Source: Mantamonas sphyraenae
Taxonomy: Eukaryota > CRuMs > Mantamonadidae
Length of the DNA: 64,000 nucleotides
Direction of reading: 5' to 3'
NCBI GenBank assembly: GCA_026936335.1
Contig: JAPMXV010000040.1
Span: 12,501-76,500 of the forward strand
The stretch's first letter is position 1, and each line of letters begins with the position of its first letter. Below are positions 1 through 10,869 of this stretch, piece after piece. The translations under genes were made by a program, and so were the position numbers. The notes beneath the pieces are model-generated. The model saw only the letters and a program-made list of their open reading frames with translations. It was not told the DNA's origin and made no database searches.

Positions 1-15
1 AACACCCTCACTTGA

Positions 16-1091
<1,076 letters not shown>

Positions 1092-1672
1092 GCATGCGGT
1101 GGACGGCTCCTCGGCGCACGCATCCGACTCTCTGTGACATAAGTCGGCCCGGCCCCTCGTGGCGGCCACAACACCCAATCTCAACCACACGTGGACGCAC
1201 GTGTGCACAGCAAGCGACTCGCTACACCCCCCCACCCCCTTGGTATAACCAAGTCGGACATGCGCTGCGGTGCCCCCCCTCTTCTCAATGAACTCAATGT
1301 TCACTCTGAATCTCCATCTCCGTTTCCGGTGTCTTGTTTCTTTTTTCTCTCTCGGTTGCTCGGCATCTTTGCCTCTCTGCCTCTTGACGGGCCGGCTCCC
1401 CGGATCCCCACTGGCGATGGCTGGCTGGTTGGTGGGCGCGGTGTGCTGGTGTGATGGACGGGCATGTGTGGGTTGTGGTCAGTGGGCCATGTGGTGTGTG
1501 GTGTGTGTAGAGGGTGGGCAAACGGAGATCCACACGGGGCCCGGGCAGAGGCTGCGGGGAAGGCAAAGGAGAGGGATGTGGGAGGAGGGAAGGACACGAG
1601 GGCGGTTTGTGTGTGTGCAGTGAGGAGTGGGTATAAAAGCGGCATGTGTGTTCAGTGTTCAATACATTTCGC
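1092..1672. other. Intergenic region, no gene recognised
   Basis: This 580-bp stretch lies between the ubiquitin locus and the convergent end of the minus-strand type II membrane protein gene. Open frames here are low-complexity and match nothing I recognise. A TATAAAAG box at about 1632-1639 points along the + strand, but no + strand gene follows it; transcription from it would run antisense into the neighbouring gene. Confidence 0.4.
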
Positions 1673-3808
1673 TCACTCCTTGATCGGCTCCGGTTTCTTC
1701 AGGTGGTCGACCGGATCCTTAGCAAATGTCTTCTGCTTCCGTGTGGGAACAATCTTCGAGTTGGTTTTGATGGCGTGATGCCGGGCTAACGCGCGCTGGC
1801 GAATCTCAATCTTGTCCTCCAGAAATCCTTCGTCGATGCCACGGGGAGACCACCACTGGCACCGCTTGTCTCGAATGCCGCGACACGTGGGCTTGCCCAG
1901 ATATCGCATGCACAAATCACTGACCACGTTGGGTTTGTTGTGTGGCGCACGCATGTGGCTACAAAAGGGCACCTGGATGAAGTAAAAGTGCTCCCAAATT
2001 TCCCAGCACAGAGCGCCCTCACTCTCGCGACGACCGTTGAGAATGGCGCTGACAAATCCAATATGCGAAAGATGAATGCGGGATGAGTACAACTGTAGAA
2101 AGCCGTGGGAGGCACTAGAGTCCTGCAGCGCCAGGTCTGTGGAGCCTCCGCAGGCGTCCTGGATGGCAAGTCGGGTGGTCGGGGCCGCCTCACGGGTGGT
2201 TATCCAGATGCCATGGTAGGAGAGCATGAGCAGATCCACACCGTACGGATTCATCACTTCGTCAATTTCTTTGCGTAGCACGTGCGCCGCGCCTCGGCAG
2301 AGCACGTAGTCGTCGGAGGACATCAAGATGTACGCCGGCCGCCCGCTGTCCAGGTGGACGTACATCTCAATCCAAACCAGCATGCGAGAGTGTAAATAGG
2401 CCAACCCATTCCACTCGTCAAAGTGGGGTCGCTTCTCCTTGGCCATCTGAGGAATCCAGTATTTGTCGACCCGGTCTTCGAGATCGTTGATCCAGAGGAT
2501 GTGCTCGGAGCCCGGATGGCCTGCAGTCAGTTTCTTGACCGTGTCGAATGGGTGGTTGGGGTTATCGATGCCATGCTGGCCCTTGAAGATGACCACCGTG
2601 AGGTTGACGCCAACGTGCACCGCCTCGCGTGCCTCCTCCATGTGGTTGTGCACAACCTGCAGCAAATACTGTGCGGACCGGTACGAAGCACTCACCATAA
2701 TGACAATGTCGTACACAGGGCCGTCCTTCTCGTCGTGCTTGTCGTCGTCCCAGTCCGGATCGTTGTTGGCAAAGTCCTGCGGTGTCGGTACCGGCAGCGG
2801 CGGTGACACGTCGTAAAACACACGGCCGCCGGGTCCACGGAAGCGACGCACCATCAACATACGATTGGAGAAGCCTGACCAGGTGTATGGTACCCAGTGC
2901 TCGTTGGTGTCGGAAAACGGCGCTGGTTGCCGCTCCTTGCGCTTCTCCTCGTTCCAAAGAACCATCTCGTTGGTGTTGATCCAGTGTACAACGTCGTGGG
3001 ATACTAGCACTCCACTGGCCTCTGGTTTGTGGTCTGTATCCTTGGGCATGAGTTTGGCGCGGAAGCTGGGCACCGAATGTTCGTCCGCGGAGAAGGACGG
3101 CATGGGTCCCATCCACGCCACGGGCGCACGGATTAGCCAATCACCCGCCAAAGCGTCCCTGCCTATGTGCACGGCCATGCGCAGCATCTCCGGGTGGTCC
3201 TCAACCATGTGGACCAACGGCTTCACCAAGGCTACAACCACGGTACCCCAACACTGCTCGCTTGGCTTGCCATCGGATGGCCACCACTGCACGTCTGCGT
3301 CTGCGGGCATGTCCAGTTGGATGCCTTCCTCTTGGATCGTTGTGTGCTCGGGAACGATGACCTGCACCGTCTGGCCGCGCTCGCATTTCAGAGTCAGGTT
3401 TACTTGTGCGTACGTGTACTCTGTGCGTGCCTCGCGCGCCATTGGATAGTGCATGCGCAATCGTAGTGATGGCGGCTCCTTGTGTTCTGTGTTTGCGTTC
3501 CACACCATGCCAAAGTGTGTGTCGTCGCGGTCCTCGCTCACTGTGCCCTCGTGGTTCCACCGTGCGGCCACGCCCATGTGCTCCTGGTCATACGTGTAAC
3601 CAGCCACATCGATCAATGCATGACCCGGTGGGGCGTTGATGACCTTTGACGATGTCGACGGAGTTGGGGTTGGCTGGACGGTGTCGCACCGCGGACAATC
3701 TTGAACTGCTTCCCGGCGATCCGCACGAGGGTGCCAGCTGAAGAAGGTCACCCAGCTCACGATAAGTGTCATTGCAATGACAAGTATGAGCACAACGGGC
3801 GTACGCAT
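1673..3808 (-). CDS. Type II membrane protein, putative Golgi glycosyltransferase
   Basis: 711 residues from the ATG at 3808; an open frame continues upstream but only with a GTG. Residues 5-25 form one hydrophobic signal-anchor after a very short cytoplasmic tail, then a stem with Asp/Pro/Ser-rich sequence, then a large lumenal domain with several N-x-S/T sites. The C-terminal half contains YDIVIMVSASYRSAQYLLQ, resembling the first Rossmann strand of a GT-A fold, and ILMSSDDYVLC, which looks like a DxD-type metal/sugar-nucleotide site, followed by many Cys. I could not assign a CAZy family. Topology and motifs suggest a Golgi glycan-modifying enzyme, in keeping with several such genes in the window. 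It is head-to-head with the UBL gene at 3877, only 68 bp apart. Confidence 0.6.
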   Translation of the reverse strand: MRTPVVLILVIAMTLIVSWVTFFSWHPRADRREAVQDCPRCDTVQPTPTPSTSSKVINAPPGHALIDVAGYTYDQEHMGVAARWNHEGTVSEDRDDTHFGMVWNANTEHKEPPSLRLRMHYPMAREARTEYTYAQVNLTLKCERGQTVQVIVPEHTTIQEEGIQLDMPADADVQWWPSDGKPSEQCWGTVVVALVKPLVHMVEDHPEMLRMAVHIGRDALAGDWLIRAPVAWMGPMPSFSADEHSVPSFRAKLMPKDTDHKPEASGVLVSHDVVHWINTNEMVLWNEEKRKERQPAPFSDTNEHWVPYTWSGFSNRMLMVRRFRGPGGRVFYDVSPPLPVPTPQDFANNDPDWDDDKHDEKDGPVYDIVIMVSASYRSAQYLLQVVHNHMEEAREAVHVGVNLTVVIFKGQHGIDNPNHPFDTVKKLTAGHPGSEHILWINDLEDRVDKYWIPQMAKEKRPHFDEWNGLAYLHSRMLVWIEMYVHLDSGRPAYILMSSDDYVLCRGAAHVLRKEIDEVMNPYGVDLLMLSYHGIWITTREAAPTTRLAIQDACGGSTDLALQDSSASHGFLQLYSSRIHLSHIGFVSAILNGRRESEGALCWEIWEHFYFIQVPFCSHMRAPHNKPNVVSDLCMRYLGKPTCRGIRDKRCQWWSPRGIDEGFLEDKIEIRQRALARHHAIKTNSKIVPTRKQKTFAKDPVDHLKKPEPIKE

Positions 3809-3876
3809 GTGTGGGAAAGCCTTGCACTGGGTCCCTGGGCGGTCACTTTGCGCAACAACCACCACACCATTCTCGC

Positions 3877-4125
3877 ATGTCCATCACGGTCAAAGTCATC
3901 TCCTACACGCGTGAAGAGCATGACGTTGAGGTGGACACAAGCACCTCTGTGGAGGACTTTCGCTCCACGGTGGAGGAGTTGACGTTCACAAAGCCCGAAC
4001 ATCAGCTGCTTGTCACACACTCCAAGCGCATGGAGGACGGCCACGTCCTCAGCGACTACGATGTTGAAGACGGGGATTCCATACAGCTCATCCTCAATAT
4101 GCGCTGCAATGGCCGGGGAGGATGA
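3877..4125 (+). CDS. Ubiquitin-like protein ending in a bare Gly-Gly
   Basis: 82 residues, single exon, start ATG 3877 (the frame opens earlier at 3811, but the fold starts at MSITVKV). It has the beta-grasp layout of ubiquitin: a beta hairpin (ITVKVIS/EHDVEVD), a helix (SVEDFRSTVEEL), then HQLLVTHSKRMEDGHVLSDY, equivalent to [20 protein letters not shown], and a last strand SIQLIL. The protein stops immediately after RGG, as in mature ubiquitin, so no C-terminal processing would be needed before E1 activation. The residues before it (MRCNG) differ from the ubiquitin tail LRLR, so conjugation is possible but unproven. Identity with ubiquitin is low and I know no named family that it matches. 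Confidence 0.75.
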   Translation: MSITVKVISYTREEHDVEVDTSTSVEDFRSTVEELTFTKPEHQLLVTHSKRMEDGHVLSDYDVEDGDSIQLILNMRCNGRGG

Positions 4126-4703
4126 GCCACGCAAGCTAGAGCAACGGCAGCACAAACTGCAACAAACGCCAGAATCTCTTTGTCGCCACTCTATTGTTGT
4201 TTCCACTCGTCCCTCCATCTCAAGACTCGCTCAACCTCGCACCCGCTATCTCTTGTCACTCCTGCGCCCACGTTCATGCTCTCAGTTGGCCATAGGGCGA
4301 ACGCCAAGCGCGTTTGTAAATTGGCCGGCGTCTTCCCCCCGCACACCGCAGAGCACTGCGCTCCACCCCAGGAGCATCTTCAAGCTCTTGACCTGACGTC
4401 TGCATGACTACCAACCAATCAACCACACCCTGAAACGCCCCCTTCCACTGATCAAAGCTCAGGCAAAACGAAAGCAGACCAACGGCCTTGCCGCACAACT
4501 CAAGACTCCCACGAAACCATCCTCTTTGGTGTTCCCGCCGTACCTCCCCTTGACACATGTGTGACCCACCGTCATGCCCTAGCCCTTCCTGCTTGCATGT
4601 CTCCCGTCACCCCCCTTCCACCCTTCCACCCCCGTCCGATTGTGTTCTCCTCAAGTCTCTTTCTCTCGCTGCACGGCGCACCGCCTTGCCCACACGAAAC
4701 ATC
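4126..4703. other. Intergenic region, no gene recognised
   Basis: 578 bp, C/T-rich, between two UBL genes on the same strand. It has only short frames with no family resemblance and presumably holds the 3' UTR of the upstream UBL and the promoter/5' UTR of the triple-UBL gene. Confidence 0.4.
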
Positions 4704-4784
4704 ATGACGGAGAACCCATCCACCCACACCAGGGTATGCAATCTCCCAACCCCAGCCACCACCCTTGCGCCGTCCTCTGAATCC

Positions 4785-5591
4785 ATGCAGATCTTCCTCG
4801 GGGTGAGTTTGTGCTCATGCTCTGCACCTGCCCCCCCACAAACTCACACCCTCCCGACGACCGCAACCCTGCCTCTGTAGACACCTATGGGGCACACTAC
4901 CTTGTGCATACACCCAAACACTGCCGTCGACTCCGTCAAAGTGCACCTTGCGCAGTTGTTCGGGATCCCCAAACGCCACCAAGTCCTCACCTTTGCTGGC
5001 CGGCTTCTCGACGACAGCAAAGCGCTGTGCGAGTACAAAGTGACTTCAAACTGCATGTTGCAGCTAAGCCTGCGCTTGTGTGGTGGCTACCAGCTGTATG
5101 TGCGGCGCAGCACGCAGCTGCAGTCGTTCGAATGTTCTGACGAGACCACCGTGCAAGACCTGAAAGACATGCTGAACAGCAAGGAAGGCATCCCATCTAA
5201 CGAGCAGATGTTGTTCCACAACCGAGCGGCGCTGAATGACGGCTCCACCTTGGGTGAGCAGGGCGTGAAAGAAGGCGACGTGCTGGAGCTCGTCCCACGC
5301 CTGAGCACCAAAGGTGACATGACCATTTCCATCCAACAGCTCAGCGGAAGGTCTGTCTCCATCGACGTTGATCTCAATTTTACCATCGAGCAAGTCAAAC
5401 AGGTTGTCGAGGCCAAACTCGACGTTTCTGCCTCCACCCAGCAACTCCTGTACCGTGGGACTGCTCTCGACGACGCTAGCACTCTTGCTGACCACAACAT
5501 CCACCAAGGTGAATCGTTGACCCTTTTCATCCGGCAACAAGACAAAGGGCAAGACAACGAGCAAGAGCAAGTCGTCACAGTCGAACTGTGA
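4785..5591 (+). CDS. Triple ubiquitin-like repeat protein
   Basis: Exon 1 is 4785-4802 (MQIFLG), intron 4803-4880 (GTGAGT...CTGTAG), exon 2 is 4881-5591; 242 residues in all. Domain 1 (1-75) aligns with ubiquitin throughout (LTFAGRLLDD for [11 protein letters not shown]48 replaced by R) and ends LCGG. Domain 2 (76-151) keeps SKEGIPSNEQ for [10 protein letters not shown] but ends STKG. Domain 3 (152-230) is more diverged and is followed by an acidic/Gln tail without Gly-Gly. It is a head-to-tail polyubiquitin-like protein whose units have drifted far apart. The intron lies after residue 6, phase 0, exactly as in the ubiquitin gene at 720-875. An in-frame ATG at 4704 would add 27 residues. Cleavage after LCGG by deubiquitinases is conceivable for domain 1 only. 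Confidence 0.8.
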
Positions 5592-5650
5592 CATCACAGC
5601 ACACAGCACACAGCACACAGCACACACAGCACACACAGCACACACAGCAA
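5592..5650 (+). repeat. (CACAGCA)/(CACACAGCA) tandem repeat
   Basis: Short tandem array of CACAGCA- and CACACAGCA-type units directly after the stop codon of the triple-UBL gene, in its 3' flank. Confidence 0.8.
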
Positions 5651-5691
5651 ACGAAACTACCTTCCCCTCCCGCAACAACTCTCTCTTTAGG

Positions 5692-6086
5692 TCGTGCGCG
5701 CAAAAACCTGTGGTAGAACTGCAGTCGCCGGATTTGCACTTTGGTGGGCCGGTGGCGGTGTTGCTGTTTGTGCTATTACTGCTTGCGTTTGTGTTCGTGA
5801 TGGTTGGTGTGTCATTTCTTTATTGGGAGATTTTCCATCCGATTGATTCGGAGCGCGATGGTGGTGGTGTGGCTCCAACACCCAAAGCCCTCGGCACTCG
5901 CACCGTACTTCAGGCAAGCGTTTGGGCAGCAGAGAGATTCTCTACTGTGAGAACTTTTGATTTTGATGAGTGCGATGAGGCTGGGAACAGGACGCAAGCC
6001 TCGAAGCAATCCAATCCGAAAAAAAAAGGAGGGCTTGCCTGCTCGCTTCTCGTGCTGCTCGAAGTTCCTGTTCTCCCGACGCGACA
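5692..6086 (+). other. Possible upstream exon encoding a transmembrane segment (uncertain)
   Basis: A strong acceptor-like CTCTCTCTTTAG ends at 5691. One frame after it encodes about 40 residues with a very hydrophobic run (AVLLFVLLLLAFVFVMVGV) and stays open to 6090, but it has no ATG before the hydrophobic part and no family match. It could be an exon of the ROCO gene that starts at 6087, giving it a membrane anchor, or simply non-coding sequence. RNA evidence would decide. Confidence 0.25.
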
Positions 6087-9000
6087 ATGAGCAAGGCGTT
6101 GCAGCGCAAACACATGCGGCGTGTAGAGCGACGCCTCAGCATGGCTTCGTCATCGTCACTCAAGGCGATGGGGCTGCGTGAGCTGGGATTGTGCCGTGAG
6201 GCAAATTGCGCCTGCGAGCAATTTGAGCCGTCACAGCTTTTCGTTCGTGTCTGCGCGTCGTGTGCCCACGCTGTGGCTCTTCACAGCAAGGCTGCCGTAA
6301 ATCCAAACGAGTACGTGGACGAGGACGGCTTCATGTTGGTGAAGGGCATGAAAAGGAGTGGTGCGATCTGCCTGGGGCAACATAGCGAACTTGCCGAATC
6401 GGGAGGGGTCGTTGTGTCCGGCAGCCGCAAGGCTGTGCGAGACACGATCTTTCTGGAAGTGGCCGATTTGCCTGAAATCCGCAAAGATAGCCTAAAGAAG
6501 CAGAGCAATCTCATGGTGCTGTACGAGGTGACGGACGGGGTGCTTCACAAACGAGGAACGAACATCGGAGACTCGAAAGAGCACATCGAGGTGGTCGGTG
6601 ACATCCTGGCGCGGTGTGTGGACGACAAAAGTGTGGTGGAGACCCTGAACGAGCACGAAGTGAACAACATACGGTTGGCACTGGAGGGACTGAAGCGCTC
6701 AGAGACGGTGCCCGTGATTCAGCAGGTCAAGCTCACACATTGCCAACAGATGAGCGACACGCGTTGGGTAGAGCTGCTGGAGGCAGACAACGTGGAACGG
6801 TTGCGTGTGTTACACGTATGCGCCGATGTGCGAGCGCGTCACCGCATGACAGGTCGCGCACTCGGCATGGCCGGCTTGCATCGCCTTCTCTCGGGTCAGC
6901 TGGAAGAACTGGTGTTGGACAATCATGACATTGGAAGGGAGGGTTTGCTCATGTTCTCCACGGTGTTGAAGAATGTGGAGGAGGAACTGGGGGGCCCTCC
7001 TGCTTTGCGGTTCGTCTCGATTGCAAACTCGGGCATTGACCACGTGGCTGCTCGTCTCTTTCTCCACGAGCATCCATATGTGGAAGTGTTGCGCATCACG
7101 ACTGCCACACAACGACGAGAGCGAAGTTTAACGGCCACCGATCGGCTCAACCGAGTTCGCGGCGGCTCGATGACCACAGGTGGGGGTGTTGGCAGCAACA
7201 ACGGCGCAGGCAGCAGCACAGGCGGCGGAGGTACATACGGAGGAGCGGGGGACGCTGGCGATCGCACAGACACGCCGTCGTGGGCAGGCGAAGGCGACGG
7301 ATCGCCGCACGGAGAGACACTTGTGTGGGCCACACTGAGGCAACCGTTGGAGTTTTCATCGTACGAAGCACTGTGCGACCGTGTGGATCAACTTACACAA
7401 GAGTCGCCACAGACACGTGACCTGGTGGTTTCGCAGACGAGCATGAGCGACACTGCACACGGGCGTGTGTGCGTGCTCCCGGACAACGTTCGCCTCTTTC
7501 GAAACCTGGAGCTGCTGGACCTGCGCGAGTCGTGGATCCACGTGGTCAGCTACGAGCTTGTGCAGCGGCATGAACGTGGTCAGATGGCGATTCTGGTGCG
7601 TGAGGGGTTGCAGCTTGTGAGCAAGCCCAGGCGCTCTTTGAAGGACGACATGATTCGCAACAAGGCGTTGCGCTCACGCATTGCCTCTTTTGTGACCATG
7701 GGCGATCGACAGTCCGGATGCAGCTCGGTGTTGGAGCACCTGCAGCTCATATTTGCCCACGGGCGGCGGTACTTTGCCGACTCCCTGGCAGACCGGCGCA
7801 CACAAGGCAAGAAGGAGCTGGAGCACATGGTCGGCATTGACGTCAAGCGTATGGCTCTGCTCGTGAACCAGGACGAGGGGATGGTGGCCACTACGCTGGA
7901 CGTGGGAGGCGCCTTGGACGACGTGCCTGTGCACCCCTTGTTCTGGCGGGGCACCTCTGGAATTGCGCTTCTGATTGTGCGTGCGGTGAGTGTAGACACA
8001 CTCGAGGTTGACCTGGACAACGCAGTCGAGCGATTGCAAACCATGATGGCTGTGGCAGCGGAGCACCACGAAGCGGACTCCCTTCGCGTCTGTGTTGTGA
8101 TCACCCATCTGGACCTGTACGCAGGTGCCTTGAACATGGGTGTGGTTGAAGCACAGGAACAGCTGGAGACAAGGGTGAAAACTGCGCTGGAGACGTCGGC
8201 CATGGAGATGGGTGTGGCCTTGTTGGACGTGTTTGGCGTCGTGACACACCTGCAGCAGGACATGTCACGCGTGGCAGCCTGGCTTGACCAGGAGCTGGAT
8301 GATTCACTGCAAGGCGACATGGTCTCGACGGTGGCCGTGCACACACTAACGCGGCTGTTGCAGAAGTTCCGCTCTGAAACTTCGCAGGAGTGGATTCGCT
8401 TTGACGAGCTCCAATTTCGCATTGCTGCGAACCCAAGCACAGGCATGCACATGGCCGGACGCAACAACGCAGTGCTGCTTGCTGCACTGCAGTACTTGCA
8501 CGACCGCTGCCAGATGCACATTTCCCCACCGCTTTTTGGCAGCATGGTAGACCCGAGCCCGGACACGTGGCTGGTTCTCGACCTTCGCTGGTTGGGGCGT
8601 TTGCTCAGTGTCACGCGTCAAATCCCTCAGCAGGGCGTGGAGACCGACGATGGCAACGGCCACGGCACAAAGATGGCCTCACGTGATGATGACACTCCTG
8701 TGCACGAGTTGTGCATGCGGGAGTTGGCACGCATTGTGGTTGACATGACCCAATCCGAGTACTCTTTGCACGAGTCGCAAGTGTTGCAGCTGGCACGAGC
8801 CGTGCTGCCAGGACTGCGTCGCCTGCGCGAGTACGAGATGCAACTGGAACCTGGCTCCAGCAGTGCCAGTGGCAATGCAGGTGCACTTTCAGGCACATCT
8901 GAATCGTCTCCAGTTCGGCTGCGTTCTGGTACGGGTGGCATGTCTGGAGGCAGTGGCCTGCGAGGTTCTCGTTCGCCGCTGGCGTGGCCGCGTCGCGCAG

Positions 9001-10058
9001 GCGCACAAATCACAGGAGGTGCAATGCGCCAGGAAGGAGGAGGGTCCGACGACAGAGGCACACAATCTGTTGTGGACTGGATGTCAACGTGGCACGAAGC
9101 AGCGGTGAATGATCTGGAGGCAGCCATGCGGTTGGAGTTCCAGCTCAAATCCGGCGATGCAGAGCATGTGCTTATGCTGTGGCGTGAGTTTGACGTTGTC
9201 ACACGCGTGGGCACAGCCGACTTTGTGGTCGTTTCGCTGGCTGAGATGAGGCAAACGCTGAAGCCGTCCTTCTACCGAGCGTCGCGGGGAGAGGCCGTGG
9301 CGGCGTGGGGGTACATCTGGCGCGAGTATGCTCTTGTGGACAGCAACCGTGTGGCACTGGGTGCATTCACGGCCCTGTGGCACAGGATGGAAAGCGAGGC
9401 CGACGTCTCGCGTGTTGTGCGAGGTCGCAACTGGGCGTGTGTGGAGTTTGAGGGTGGATCGAGCGTGTACGTGGTGCGCAACCGCATGCGACAGATGTTG
9501 CTGGTGGTGGGCAAGGGCAGTGGACCAGTGGGCGATCGCATGGTGCAGGTGGAGCAGGTATTGGTCTCTGTGCTCATTGAGCACAAGTCCATGTTGGGCA
9601 TGGATCTGGAACGTTTGTTTGTCTGTCCCAGCTGCTTGTCCGCGAAGGAACACTGGTTGCAGCTGCGCTTCAGCGAGACGACCGTGGAAGAGGTGATGGA
9701 CAAACCCGACACACGCGTGCGCACCTGCAAGCAATGCGATTACGAGACGTTCAGTGCGGAGCAGGTGGTGCTGGGTGGTCTCATGATCACACAGACCCTG
9801 TTGCAGAGTGGTCGCAAGATGCTGGGCGAGACTCTTGAACGGATGCGCACAAACGCCTCGGTGCTTCAGCAGAGCGGGTCATCCAGCCGCCGCAAGACGT
9901 TGGAGCTGCAGAGAGGCAACTCGCAGCGGCGTGTTGTGACGCGTAGCGGTAGCAGCAGTGGCGGCAGTGACAGTAGTAGCAGCAGTAGCAGCAGTAGCAG
10001 CAGTAGTAGCAGCAGCAGCAGAGGTGGTGACGGTGAGAACGTGCGAGTTGAATCGTGA
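6087..10058 (+). CDS. ROCO-family protein (LRR-Roc-COR) with a degenerate P-loop
   Basis: 1323 residues, single exon, ATG 6087. A Cys-rich N-terminal segment (about 30-65) is followed by leucine-rich repeats (about 205-330), a Gly/Ser-rich linker (355-400), a Roc GTPase-like domain (about 535-770) and a COR domain (about 770-1240), ending in a Ser-rich tail. Roc features visible are GDRQSGCSS (539-547) at the P-loop, a switch II-like LDVGGALDD, and THLD (673-676) at the base-recognition site. The P-loop lysine is Cys545, so classical nucleotide binding should be impaired. COR features are DLRWLGRLLSV (about 831) and a CPSC...CKQC pair (about 1180-1213). There is no kinase domain, so it is not an LRRK. 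It probably acts as a scaffold or pseudo-GTPase. It sits inside the UBL cluster on the same strand; a functional link is only a guess. Confidence 0.75.
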   Translation: MSKALQRKHMRRVERRLSMASSSSLKAMGLRELGLCREANCACEQFEPSQLFVRVCASCAHAVALHSKAAVNPNEYVDEDGFMLVKGMKRSGAICLGQHSELAESGGVVVSGSRKAVRDTIFLEVADLPEIRKDSLKKQSNLMVLYEVTDGVLHKRGTNIGDSKEHIEVVGDILARCVDDKSVVETLNEHEVNNIRLALEGLKRSETVPVIQQVKLTHCQQMSDTRWVELLEADNVERLRVLHVCADVRARHRMTGRALGMAGLHRLLSGQLEELVLDNHDIGREGLLMFSTVLKNVEEELGGPPALRFVSIANSGIDHVAARLFLHEHPYVEVLRITTATQRRERSLTATDRLNRVRGGSMTTGGGVGSNNGAGSSTGGGGTYGGAGDAGDRTDTPSWAGEGDGSPHGETLVWATLRQPLEFSSYEALCDRVDQLTQESPQTRDLVVSQTSMSDTAHGRVCVLPDNVRLFRNLELLDLRESWIHVVSYELVQRHERGQMAILVREGLQLVSKPRRSLKDDMIRNKALRSRIASFVTMGDRQSGCSSVLEHLQLIFAHGRRYFADSLADRRTQGKKELEHMVGIDVKRMALLVNQDEGMVATTLDVGGALDDVPVHPLFWRGTSGIALLIVRAVSVDTLEVDLDNAVERLQTMMAVAAEHHEADSLRVCVVITHLDLYAGALNMGVVEAQEQLETRVKTALETSAMEMGVALLDVFGVVTHLQQDMSRVAAWLDQELDDSLQGDMVSTVAVHTLTRLLQKFRSETSQEWIRFDELQFRIAANPSTGMHMAGRNNAVLLAALQYLHDRCQMHISPPLFGSMVDPSPDTWLVLDLRWLGRLLSVTRQIPQQGVETDDGNGHGTKMASRDDDTPVHELCMRELARIVVDMTQSEYSLHESQVLQLARAVLPGLRRLREYEMQLEPGSSSASGNAGALSGTSESSPVRLRSGTGGMSGGSGLRGSRSPLAWPRRAGAQITGGAMRQEGGGSDDRGTQSVVDWMSTWHEAAVNDLEAAMRLEFQLKSGDAEHVLMLWREFDVVTRVGTADFVVVSLAEMRQTLKPSFYRASRGEAVAAWGYIWREYALVDSNRVALGAFTALWHRMESEADVSRVVRGRNWACVEFEGGSSVYVVRNRMRQMLLVVGKGSGPVGDRMVQVEQVLVSVLIEHKSMLGMDLERLFVCPSCLSAKEHWLQLRFSETTVEEVMDKPDTRVRTCKQCDYETFSAEQVVLGGLMITQTLLQSGRKMLGETLERMRTNASVLQQSGSSSRRKTLELQRGNSQRRVVTRSGSSSGGSDSSSSSSSSSSSSSSSSRGGDGENVRVES
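9949..10020 (+). repeat. (AGC/AGT)n polyserine tract
   Basis: Imperfect triplet repeat coding for the C-terminal polyserine stretch of the ROCO protein; likely length-variable. Confidence 0.85.
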
Positions 10059-10100
10059 CGCGCCTCGGAATGCAACAGTTCAAAGTTTGCTTCATTGGCA

Positions 10101-10424
10101 ATGTCCGAACGAATCATTTATGTCAAGTTGATAACAGGGAGATTGGTGGGCATCGACATCAATGGCCTGGAAACAGTGTGGGACGTGAAGAAGAAGCTCG
10201 AGGACAAGTTGGACCAGGAGATCCCGGCTGAGGAGATGCACATAATGCACAGGGGAAAGGTGTGGGGAAACGATGAGAATATGTCCAGCATCCGCATCAG
10301 CGAAAAGTTCACCATTCACATGGCTCAGGTTCTGCAGTCCGAGGAGGAGTCTGAAAGCGCAAACGCGTCAGCTGACGACAAACCCACAAGTGAAGGCATA
10401 GAGGGTTCCAGCAATAGCAAATGA
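10101..10424 (+). CDS. Ubiquitin-like protein with acidic Ser-rich tail
   Basis: 107 residues from ATG 10101, 42 bp after the ROCO stop and on the same strand. Residues 1-77 read as one UBL domain: IIYVKLITGRLVGIDI hairpin, helix TVWDVKKKLEDKL, IPAEEMHIMHRGKVW in place of [15 protein letters not shown], and a final strand FTIHMAQVL. A 30-residue Glu/Ser/Ala tail follows and there is no Gly-Gly, so it is unlikely to be conjugated. It may act as a free-standing UBL adaptor. No named family is recognised. Confidence 0.7.
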   Translation: MSERIIYVKLITGRLVGIDINGLETVWDVKKKLEDKLDQEIPAEEMHIMHRGKVWGNDENMSSIRISEKFTIHMAQVLQSEEESESANASADDKPTSEGIEGSSNSK

Positions 10425-10553
10425 ACGGCATGCGAAATGTGATGAGTGGATTCGACCAGTCTCATATTGGGTGGAATCACCAGATGGTCCGTGCGTGGCT
10501 TTTCGTCTCCCGCTGACCCTGCTCTGACTCAGCAAACGCGATTGTTGTTGGCG

Positions 10554-10781
10554 ATGAAGGTCACCGTGGTCACATTGGCCAACACTCAGTTTGAAATCGA
10601 GTTGGAAGCAGCTGACACCGTCGACACGCTGAAGGCCAAGCTTGGAGAGGCCTGCAGCGATGTCGACCCAGAATACGCAACGCTGATTTTCGCTGGCCAC
10701 AGCCTGGAAGACCACCACACCATGGAAGAGAGCAGCATTCAAGATGGCGACAAAGTCTACATGACGGGCACCTTGCGGTGA
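10554..10781 (+). CDS. Single ubiquitin-like domain protein
   Basis: 75 residues from ATG 10554, exactly one ubiquitin fold long. It keeps ubiquitin landmarks (MKVTVVTLANTQFEIELEAA, DTVDTLKAKL, LIFAGHSLED) but ends GTLR without Gly-Gly. Its last codons and stop (GGCACCTTGCGGTGA) are copied again at about 13686-13700, at the edge of the downstream tandem duplication. An upstream open frame exists from 10446 but lacks an ATG. A non-conjugated type I UBL is the simplest reading. Confidence 0.7.
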   Translation: MKVTVVTLANTQFEIELEAADTVDTLKAKLGEACSDVDPEYATLIFAGHSLEDHHTMEESSIQDGDKVYMTGTLR

Positions 10782-10869
10782 GGAGAGCAAGCATCGATCA
10801 CAGTGTGTGCGGTGGGTTTCTCAGATTGCATTTTACAGACGGCCGTTTTGCCGGAAATCCCGCTCCTTT

